DNA from: Bacteroidota bacterium
GTDB lineage: Bacteria; Bacteroidota; Ignavibacteria; UBA10030; BY39
Assembly: GCA_030682385.1 (NCBI GenBank)
Contig: JAUXOG010000118.1
Coordinates: 1 to 34,419 of the forward strand
Length of the DNA: 34,419 bases
Direction: 5' to 3'
The notes below the pieces were generated by a model, which saw only the letters and a program-made list of their open reading frames with translations, had not been told where the DNA came from and made no database searches. Positions 8,649 through 15,646 of the stretch are shown in pieces; position 1 is the first letter of the stretch, and each line of letters starts with the position of its first letter. A program made the translations under genes and the position numbers.

Positions 8649-9206
8649 ATGGTTAAAGATATTTTACGGGAAACCGAAAACAAAATGAAAAAAGCCGTTG
8701 AGGTAGTAAGGCAGGAATTTATAAAAATCCGTTCCGGCAAAGCTACTACAACTCTGCTCGACGGAATCAAAGTAGATTATTATGGATCCATAATGCCTCT
8801 TAATCAAGTTGGTACTGTTGGTACTCCGGATATCCGAATGATTACTGTAACTCCGTGGGACAAAGGGATGATTGGTCCAATCGAGAAAGCAATTCTCGCT
8901 GCAAACATCGGATTGAATCCTGCAAACGATGGAACTGTAATTCGCTTGCCTGTTCCGCCGTTAAACGAAGAACGCCGTAAAGAGCTTGTAAAATTGATTA
9001 AAAAATTTGCTGAAGATGGCAAAGTTGCTCTCCGAAACGTCCGGCGTGATGCGAACGAACATTTAAAAAAATCTGAAAAAGAAGAACATTTTTCTGAAGA
9101 TGAAAGAAAAAGGGGCGAAGAAGATGTTCAGAAACTCATCGATAAACATATTAAAGAAATTGATTCACTCGTTACACACAAAGAAAAAGAAATTATGGAA
9201 GTTTAA
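8649..9206 (+). CDS. frr: Ribosome recycling factor
   Basis: RRF (185 aa) splits post-termination ribosomes together with EF-G. The family sequence IRSGKATTTLLDGIKVDYYGS, the VTPWDKGMIGPIEKAI segment, and LNEERRKELVKLIKKFAEDGKVALRNVRRDA are all present, covering both RRF domains. It starts 29 bp after pyrH with a GGAG site just upstream. A hairpin ends the unit at 9231-9270. Confidence 0.97.
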   Translation: MVKDILRETENKMKKAVEVVRQEFIKIRSGKATTTLLDGIKVDYYGSIMPLNQVGTVGTPDIRMITVTPWDKGMIGPIEKAILAANIGLNPANDGTVIRLPVPPLNEERRKELVKLIKKFAEDGKVALRNVRRDANEHLKKSEKEEHFSEDERKRGEEDVQKLIDKHIKEIDSLVTHKEKEIMEV

Positions 9207-9230
9207 ATTAAACTCTATATGCTAATTATC

Positions 9231-9270
9231 AAGCCATAACTTTAGTTCTTAAGTTGTGGCTTTTGTTTTG
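9231..9270 (+). terminator. Terminator after frr
   Basis: The inverted repeat AAGCCATAACTT / AAGTTGTGGCTT forms a 12-bp stem (including a G-T pair) with an 8-nt loop, followed by the T-rich TTGTTTTG. It lies 25 bp after the frr stop, as expected for the operon end. Confidence 0.75.
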
Positions 9271-9326
9271 AAACAATAAAACTAATGCTGCGTAGGTTTT
9301 GAAGAAATAATTATCAAGGATTGATT

Positions 9327-10001
9327 ATGGAAAATGGTACAAAAGAAGTTAAGCGTTTGCATCGGTCGATGCAAAACCGTTGGATAGCAGGCGTTTGCGG
9401 CGGTGTAGGAGAATATTTAGATGTTGACCCGCTGATTATCCGTCTGCTATTATTAATTTTAGTGTTTTTGGGTGGTTCCGGAATAATAATTTACATCGTA
9501 GCCTGGATAATGATGCCTTTAAAGCCCAACCAAACAGGAGTTGTTACTGTCAAAAAAAGTTCCGCACAAGTTTGGGGAATCATCCTTATCTTTATCGGAG
9601 CTTTGTTGTTGCTTTCAAATATGGAGTTGTTACCATATTTTCACTGGTTTGAATTTTGGGATATATTTTCTTGGAAAGCAATTGTTTCGGTGATAATAAT
9701 TATTATCGGCGTAATGTTAGTCTTGAATTTTTTTAGAACTCCGGAAAAACCTTTAACTCAACCTTCAACTGAACCTGTAATCGAGTCGCAGCAAGAAACA
9801 CCCCGCCCTGCTTCAAAAATTCTTCGACGTTCAATAGAAAATAAAAAAATTGCGGGCGTTTGTGGCGGATTAGCTGAGTACCTTGATATCGATCCTACAA
9901 TCGTTCGACTCATTTTTGTGTTATTAACTCTAAGCTCATTTGGATTAGGTATTTTATTGTATGTTGTGCTTGCAATCGCAATGCCTCAAGAAAAAAAATA
10001 A
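9327..10001 (+). CDS. PspC-domain membrane protein with two PspC modules
   Basis: This 224-aa protein has one PspC domain at each end: RLHRSMQNRWIAGVCGGVGEYLDVDP (~10) with a membrane segment, and LRRSIENKKIAGVCGGLAEYLDIDP (~168) with another. Between them lie two hydrophobic segments resembling the LiaF/DUF5668 membrane core (VWGIILIFIGALLLL and VIIIIIGVMLVLNFF). PspC proteins sense or relay envelope stress in the phage-shock response. The start is ATG 9327, set by AAGGA at 9316-9320. A second LiaF-like gene lies 27 bp downstream and probably shares the operon. No PspA or two-component genes are seen nearby. Confidence 0.88.
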   Translation: MENGTKEVKRLHRSMQNRWIAGVCGGVGEYLDVDPLIIRLLLLILVFLGGSGIIIYIVAWIMMPLKPNQTGVVTVKKSSAQVWGIILIFIGALLLLSNMELLPYFHWFEFWDIFSWKAIVSVIIIIIGVMLVLNFFRTPEKPLTQPSTEPVIESQQETPRPASKILRRSIENKKIAGVCGGLAEYLDIDPTIVRLIFVLLTLSSFGLGILLYVVLAIAMPQEKK

Positions 10002-10017
10002 TCCGTTAGCTAACGGA
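10002..10017. repeat. Perfect 16-bp palindrome between the PspC and LiaF-like genes
   Basis: TCCGTTAGCTAACGGA is its own reverse complement. It starts at the base after the PspC stop codon and ends just before the AAGGA of the next gene. As RNA it could form a small hairpin near the start site; as DNA it could be a dimeric operator. Confidence 0.7.
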
Positions 10018-10028
10018 AGGAAAACGTT

Positions 10029-10544
10029 ATGGGAAATCAAAAAAAATATCCATGGAATGGAATAATTCTTATACTTTTGGGAACCGCTTTGCTAATACAT
10101 CAAACCGGCTTAATCAACATCCGATTTTTTCAAATAATATGGATAGCACTTGCGTTATGGGGATTTATTATAACTATACGGGGTTTCGCAACTAACAGCA
10201 ACGGTAAAATATTTTGGGGAACTGTACTGTTCTTGTCCGGAATTTCTTTTATTATTCATTCATTTGATTTAATCGAAATGCCGCATCGGATATTTTTACC
10301 CGCGGTATTTATAATATTCGGTTTCGCTTTTCTAATGATGTTTGTAAATAATATCAGGGAATTTAGTTCATTCCTTTTATCAATAATATTTTTTGTAATA
10401 GGCGGTTTATTAATTCTTGCAGAAATCGGATATCTGAACCGGTGGGATGTTGTGTATTACATTAAAAATTATTGGCCCGTAATTTTAATAATATTAGGTG
10501 CTGGATTAATATTGAAACGCAGACAGAAGCAATTAGATAGTTAG
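10029..10544 (+). CDS. LiaF-like multi-pass membrane protein
   Basis: This 171-aa protein is almost entirely hydrophobic, with about five membrane segments (for example WNGIILILLGTALLI, IIWIALALWGFIITI, FLPAVFIIFGFAFLMMFV, FFVIGGLLILAEIG, YWPVILIILGAGLIL) and a basic tail KRRQKQ. The repeated 'WGxILILxG' pattern and final 'YWPVILIILGAGLIL' resemble the LiaF/DUF5668 transmembrane module that accompanies PspC genes. Its stop overlaps the convergent polA stop by a few bases. The exact role in envelope-stress control is inferred from the neighbour. Confidence 0.75.
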   Translation: MGNQKKYPWNGIILILLGTALLIHQTGLINIRFFQIIWIALALWGFIITIRGFATNSNGKIFWGTVLFLSGISFIIHSFDLIEMPHRIFLPAVFIIFGFAFLMMFVNNIREFSSFLLSIIFFVIGGLLILAEIGYLNRWDVVYYIKNYWPVILIILGAGLILKRRQKQLDS

Positions 10545-13435
10545 TGTGCTTCGAACCAGTTCTTTCCAGAACCCACTTCAATTTCCAATGGGACATTCAG
10601 TGGGAGTGCGTTTTTCATTTCTTCTACGATTAATATTTTAGCATCCTCCATAAAACTATTCTGCACTTCGAAAACAAGCTCATCATGAACTTGAAGCAAC
10701 ATCCTGATTTGTTTGTTTGAAATTCTCCGATGGATTCTAATCATTGCTAACTTAATCATATCCGCCGCAGTTCCCTGAATAGGCATATTAATCGCCTGCC
10801 GCTCAGCGTTGCTCCTGATATTTTGATTGCGGCTTTTTATGTCGGGAAAATAACGGCGCCTGCCCAATAAGGTTTCAACATAACCATCGCGTTTCGCTTT
10901 ATTAATAGTTTCTTCCATATATAGTTTTACATTCGGAAAACGTTCGTGGTATTTTGCAATAATAGTACGTGCTTCCTCTTTCGGAATATCCAACCGGTTT
11001 GCTAATCCAAAATATCCGAGTCCGTACATAATTCCGAAATTCACCTCTTTAGCTTTTCGCCGCATTTCTTGTTTTGTCTCTTTCGGCAACGATTTAAAAT
11101 CGTTTAATTCATAACCAAATATTTTTGCAGCCGTGGATGCGTGAATATCTTCCCCGGCATTGAAAGCTTCAGTTAATCCTGGGTCGTTCGAGATGTGTGC
11201 CATTATTCGTAACTCTATCTGGGAGTAGTCTGCCGATAAAATTGCCCATTTAACGTCTTCGGGGATGAATGCTTTGCGGATTTCGCGCCCCAATTCACTG
11301 CGTATGGGAATATTTTGCAGATTCGGATTACTGCTTGATAAACGCCCTGTGGTGGTGATTGTTTGATTGAATGATGTGTGGACACGTCCGGTTTTCGGAT
11401 TTATTAAAGCCGGCAATGCGTCCACATAAGTTGATTTAATTTTCGATATTGTTCTGTATTCCAACAATTTATCGACTATCGGATGTTGATGTTTAAGACT
11501 TTCCAAAACACCGACGTCTGTTGAAAAACCGGTTTTGGTTTTTCGGCCTGTAGGAAGTTTTAAATCTTCGAACAAAATTATTCCAAGTTGCTGCGTGGAA
11601 TTAATATTAAACTTCTTTCCCGCGAGATGATAAATATCTTCTATAGTATTATATAATATCCCCTCAAGTTCTTTTGATAGTAATTTCAGAAATGGAGTAT
11701 CCAATTTTACACCCGCGAATTCCATATCGGTAAGAACTTCGATTAATGGGAATTCGATATCGTTCGAAATTTTTAATAAGTTATCATCCCGAAGCTTTTT
11801 GCCTAAAATTTCATAAAGCCGAAATGTTATATCTGCATCTTCTGCTGAGTATTCACCAACCTTTTCAACAGGAACAAATCTGAGGTTACTCTCTTTTCCG
11901 ACTAATTCTTCGAACGTAATAGTTTTGTAATTCAAATGTTCTAATGCCATAGAATCTAAATTGTGTCTGCCGTCCGGGCGAAGAATGTAGTTTGCGATCA
12001 TCGTATCAAAACAAGTTCCTGCAGTTTCAAGTCCATTCTGTTTGAGCACAATCAGATCGTACTTAATATTCTGCCCGCATTTATAAATCGATTCATCTTT
12101 AAAAATCGGAGAGAGCAGATTTAGGACATGCTTATATTCAAAACCGATTAGTCGAGATTTGGGATTTGTCCCGACTTTGTCGGGATGAGATTTGGGATTT
12201 GATACTGAATGATCATCGAAAAGAGATTTTTGAGATACGATTTCATCTAAGATGAAATCATTTTTCTCAACCTTATCGCTTTTTATAGGGATGTAGTATG
12301 CTTCTTTTGGCTTCAGAGAAAACGATAAGCCGACTAACTCTGCTATCAAAGGATTTGTGCTTGTAGTTTCAGTATCGAATACAAAAAATTTTGAAGCTTT
12401 TAACTTTCGGGCTAAATCGTCCAACTCCTTATCTGTTTTGATAATATGATATTGATGTTGGTCTGTGGTAATATTTGTGGTAGCTTTTGCTATTTTATCT
12501 TCCGTTGGTAATGTTTGTAAGATTTCCGATTTTACTGATGTTAGTTTACGAATGAGGTATTTAAACTCTAATTCAGTAAAAAGCTCTGTAAGTTTAGCGA
12601 TATCTTTTTGTTGAGCTTTGAGATGATGAATATCCACATCAATTGGTACATTCGTATCGATGGTTACAAGTGTTTTGGAGAGGAGGGCTATTTCTTTATT
12701 ATCTCTTAATTTTTGTTGAAGTGCCGGCTTTGAAATTTTGTGTATGTTATTTAAAATATTTTCAATCGTACCGTATTCACGAACAAGCGGGATTGCAGTC
12801 ATCTCACCGATTCCCGGCACTCCGGGTACATTATCTGATTTGTCGCCGGTGAGACCTAAAACTTCCACAACTTTATCGGGGGTAACGCCGAACTTTTCTT
12901 CCACGTGTTCGAAGTCGATAATTTCCCACTCGTCACCACTTTTACCCGGTTTATAAATTTTTGTGAGGGGAGAGATCAACTGCATAAAGTCTTTATCGCT
13001 CGTTACAAGAAAAGTTTCCATTCCTTCAGCTTCGGCTTTGTGTGCGAGTGTTCCCATTATGTCGTCAGCTTCGTAACCAGCCATTTCAAGTATCGGAACG
13101 TTGAAAGCTTCAACAACTTCTCTTAACCGAGCGAGTTGTGAAGCCATATCCTCGGGCATTTTTTGTCGCGTAGCTTTATACGGCTCGTACATTTTATGGC
13201 GGAAAGTTGGCTCCGGTCTATCAAACACGACCGCGATGTGGTCGGGTTTTTCCTCATTTAAAATCTTCATCAAGCTGTTTACAAATCCAAAAACTGCGCC
13301 CGTGTTTTCACCCTTCGATGTTATCAGCGGTCGTGAGATGAAAGAATAATAAGCACGGTAAGCGAGCGCGCTCCCATCCAATAGAAATAATCGTTCCCGT
13401 TGCTTATGCGTGATATTGTTGTCGTTTATAACCAT
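10541..13435 (-). CDS. polA: DNA polymerase I
   Basis: PolA (964 aa) fills gaps and removes primers. The 5'-3' exonuclease occupies ~15-300 (LFLLDGSALAYRAYYSF, GYEADDIMGTLA, GLTGDKSDNVPGVPGIG). The 3'-5' exonuclease follows and keeps its acidic residues (FDTETTSTNP, QNIKYDL, YSAEDADI), so proofreading should be active. The polymerase domain has SADYSQIELRIMAHIS, RRKAKEVNFGIMYGLGYFG and LQVHDELVFEV. The frame is open 51 codons upstream of the chosen ATG at 13435, but that stretch is hydrophobic and unlike PolA, so it is rejected. An 11-residue repeat-derived insertion lies at ~412-428, between exonuclease motifs. Confidence 0.96.
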   Translation of the reverse strand: MVINDNNITHKQRERLFLLDGSALAYRAYYSFISRPLITSKGENTGAVFGFVNSLMKILNEEKPDHIAVVFDRPEPTFRHKMYEPYKATRQKMPEDMASQLARLREVVEAFNVPILEMAGYEADDIMGTLAHKAEAEGMETFLVTSDKDFMQLISPLTKIYKPGKSGDEWEIIDFEHVEEKFGVTPDKVVEVLGLTGDKSDNVPGVPGIGEMTAIPLVREYGTIENILNNIHKISKPALQQKLRDNKEIALLSKTLVTIDTNVPIDVDIHHLKAQQKDIAKLTELFTELEFKYLIRKLTSVKSEILQTLPTEDKIAKATTNITTDQHQYHIIKTDKELDDLARKLKASKFFVFDTETTSTNPLIAELVGLSFSLKPKEAYYIPIKSDKVEKNDFILDEIVSQKSLFDDHSVSNPKSHPDKVGTNPKSRLIGFEYKHVLNLLSPIFKDESIYKCGQNIKYDLIVLKQNGLETAGTCFDTMIANYILRPDGRHNLDSMALEHLNYKTITFEELVGKESNLRFVPVEKVGEYSAEDADITFRLYEILGKKLRDDNLLKISNDIEFPLIEVLTDMEFAGVKLDTPFLKLLSKELEGILYNTIEDIYHLAGKKFNINSTQQLGIILFEDLKLPTGRKTKTGFSTDVGVLESLKHQHPIVDKLLEYRTISKIKSTYVDALPALINPKTGRVHTSFNQTITTTGRLSSSNPNLQNIPIRSELGREIRKAFIPEDVKWAILSADYSQIELRIMAHISNDPGLTEAFNAGEDIHASTAAKIFGYELNDFKSLPKETKQEMRRKAKEVNFGIMYGLGYFGLANRLDIPKEEARTIIAKYHERFPNVKLYMEETINKAKRDGYVETLLGRRRYFPDIKSRNQNIRSNAERQAINMPIQGTAADMIKLAMIRIHRRISNKQIRMLLQVHDELVFEVQNSFMEDAKILIVEEMKNALPLNVPLEIEVGSGKNWFEAH
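12154..12201 (-). repeat. In-frame palindromic repeat unit within polA
   Basis: Two 15-bp direct copies of GAGATTTGGGATTTG (12154-12168 and 12187-12201) flank TCCCGACTTTGTCGGGAT, whose core TCCCGAC / GTCGGGA is a 7-bp inverted repeat with a TTT loop. The repeat period is 33 bp, so 11 codons are added in frame. In the protein this reads as two NPKS copies around HPDKVGT. It lies in a loop of the proofreading domain where related polymerases have no such sequence. Confidence 0.75.
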
Positions 13436-13674
13436 TTTAATTTTACATAAAATAAGGAATGTAATCAAGACAAGCAAGACGAAGGGTGAAAAGAAAAGAT
13501 AAGCGGAACTGTCAAGTTTAGAAGTTGCTATTTTCAAAACAATGTAGTAACTTTCACACGTTAAGATGGATATCCGTGAGGCTATCAAATTGTTTCTTGA
13601 GCCGGACAGAGAAAATTTTTGAGATAAAAAATGTGTATATAAAATTTATTTTTACACAACAATTCAATACTTGT

Positions 13675-14537
13675 ATGAACTTTACAAAAAGTCATTGCAT
13701 TGCTTTCATATTTTTAATTCTTTTTACCCAGTCTATATTTTCTCAAAATGAGAAAGAACCGCACTGGTATCAAGGCGATGGGGTTGCGCAAGGCACTGAC
13801 CTTAACGAGATGCGTGTACGAGCTTTAGATGCAGCCCGGGCAGATGCTTTGAAAAAAGCAGGATAATAATCAAAGCTGCCGATATTGCTCTGAAAACCGA
13901 AACAAACCAAACGCTAACCGACTTTTTTACTCAATTTGCAGAATCTAATACGAGGGGATTGATTTTAGATGAGCGACATGTAAAAGTTAGCCATCCCATT
14001 CCGATTTCAGGAACAGGTGACGAACTCAGCTCATCCTACCAAATCAAAGTATCTCTCGAAGCTCTCATTGCAATTCAGATGGGTGAACCTGACACTGGTT
14101 TTGAGGTGAGTTTGGAATCCAACCGCGAATCGTATGCGGAAAACGAGCCGGTTTTTCTTACTATTACTTCAACCCGAAGCGGTTTTCTGACAATATTTTC
14201 GATTGAAAACGATTCACTAACACTTTTATTTCCAAATAATCTCAGCCGCAATAATACAATTAAAGCAGATGCCCCAATTTATTTTCCTCCAACGACAGCT
14301 TATAAATTGACATTACAAACACTACCAAACCAAAAGAAATCCTATATTACATTTGTTGCTGTTGTATCAAAAGATAAAGTTCTGTTTTCGTCTATTGAAG
14401 AGACAAAATTCGAAGGGAATTATATTAAACTTAAACAGGCAATGTTAACACATTATGCTAAATGGCTTTATAAGATACCGATAGACAGGCGAAGCTCGGA
14501 TGCAAAGATTCTCACTATTTTTAAAAAGAAAAATTAA
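13675..14537 (+). pseudogene. Frameshifted secreted DUF4384-type protein
   Basis: The first part (ATG 13675 to TAA 13864-13866, 63 aa) has a signal peptide (MNFTKSHCIAFIFLILFTQSIFSQ) and an LPP20-like stretch (WYQGDGVAQG, ARALDAARADALKKAG). Reading resumes one base back (-1 frame) at IIIKAADIALK and runs to 14537. That part contains the DUF4384 pattern YAENEPVFLTITSTRSGFLTIFSIENDSLTLLFPN. Joined, the protein would be ~287 aa. The shift lies beside a run of six A (13852-13857). A base deletion, an assembly error in the homopolymer, or translational slippage could each explain it. DUF4384 proteins commonly accompany caspase-like proteins, as here. Confidence 0.75.
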
Positions 14538-14589
14538 GAATAACTATATGAAAATACCAAGATTATTTAAATTAGTTGGTGAGGATAAA

Positions 14590-14712
14590 ATGAAACATAA
14601 CGGATGGATTATTATTTGGCTTGCTTTCATATTTGCTATGGGCATGGAGGCACAACAACAATTGACACTTGAGCAGGCGAAGACGAAATCGAAACAGTTG
14701 CAAACGGGATAG
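14590..14712 (+). pseudogene. Truncated signal-peptide ORF
   Basis: This 40-residue ORF begins with ATG 14590 behind GTGAGG. It encodes a convincing signal peptide (KHNGWIIIWLAFIFAMGMEA) and then only QQQLTLEQAKTKSKQLQTG before a stop. It looks like the start of an exported protein whose body is gone. The next gene begins 27 bp later. It may be the remnant left when the following AT-rich genes were inserted; it could also be a tiny secreted peptide. Confidence 0.4.
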
Positions 14713-14739
14713 GAAAAACTCAATATAAAATAATTTGCA

Positions 14740-15630
14740 ATGAATGACTTAACAAAAGAAACAGATAAGATATACTTGAAAGAATGGGTAGAGAAATATT
14801 GTCCAACTCTAATTAAACACTTTTCTCCTAGTAAATCAGACTGGAAAAAAGTAATAATCCCCAAATTTATTCGTAGAAATAATGCAAGAGATGAAGCAAT
14901 TCAAAGAGATGAATTTTATCCCGCTGAAACTTGCTTATATGATTTGATAGAGTTCGCGGAAAAAGGGGATGCACATCATCTAAAGATGTTGAATCATATC
15001 GAAGAACTTTCCCAAAAACTTGTTTCTATTTTGAAGTCGGAATTAATTTCTAAAATGAGAAAACAACTTTATAGCCTTTTTACCAACTTTGATGATTTTG
15101 AATCTGAGTATTTACATAAGTTAGCGGAAATGGAAACGGTTCTGTTCGTAAAGAATATAACTAACTGTGAAATAATAGATATTGAATACAAAGTTTCTAA
15201 AAACAGAAAATCTCCCGATTTTTCAATAAGGTTCAAAGACTCAAAAAGTGGTGAAGAAAAAATATTTCATATTGAAGTTTTAAATATTTGGGTTAAATAT
15301 GAAGAAGTAGAAAATGCTTTTACATTCAGAAATTTTATTGATTACAGGGTTGCGCAGAAAAGAATAAAAGAGCAACAGGTTTTTAATGAATTGGGAAAAC
15401 AAGGAGTCTCAATTTTGCCGGTTCTGTGGTTTATCTCTGATACTGAGGAGAAGAATATAGATATAAAAACAATTTTGAAAGTAGAATCCTATTTTAAAGA
15501 ATCGCCAACTTGTAAATATCAGTCACCATGTTGTTGTCTATTGCAAGGTTATAAAAATGATGAATTACATTTCGTTTTTAATAGCATTGCTTCGCATTTA
15601 GAGTTTATAAACAAAGATATTCATCGTTAA
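14740..15630 (+). CDS. Unknown protein with a PD-(D/E)XK-like core
   Basis: This 296-aa protein has no signal peptide, unlike its neighbours. I do not recognise the family. Residues ~160-190 read SPDFSIRFKDSKSGEEKIFHIEVLNIW, which resembles a PD-(D/E)XK nuclease core (PD, a beta-hairpin, then a hydrophobic strand with Glu), although the usual Lys after E-x is replaced. A Cys-rich segment TCKYQSPCCC lies near the C-terminus. The N-terminal half is helical and charged. It sits between a truncated signal-peptide ORF and the caspase gene, and looks out of place in an envelope cluster. Nuclease activity is a guess. Confidence 0.7.
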   Translation: MNDLTKETDKIYLKEWVEKYCPTLIKHFSPSKSDWKKVIIPKFIRRNNARDEAIQRDEFYPAETCLYDLIEFAEKGDAHHLKMLNHIEELSQKLVSILKSELISKMRKQLYSLFTNFDDFESEYLHKLAEMETVLFVKNITNCEIIDIEYKVSKNRKSPDFSIRFKDSKSGEEKIFHIEVLNIWVKYEEVENAFTFRNFIDYRVAQKRIKEQQVFNELGKQGVSILPVLWFISDTEEKNIDIKTILKVESYFKESPTCKYQSPCCCLLQGYKNDELHFVFNSIASHLEFINKDIHR

Positions 15631-15646
15631 TTGTTAGAGGTGAAAT

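Noticed and set aside
13436-13588. 51-codon N-terminal extension of PolA
   Set aside because: The residues are hydrophobic and unlike any PolA start; conserved sequence begins shortly after the ATG at 13435.
13851-13866. Canonical programmed -1 slippery heptamer A AAA AAG
   Set aside because: The heptamer is out of phase with the reading frame (codons read AAA AAA GCA), and only a weak G AAA AAA slip is possible. A deletion or sequencing error is simpler.
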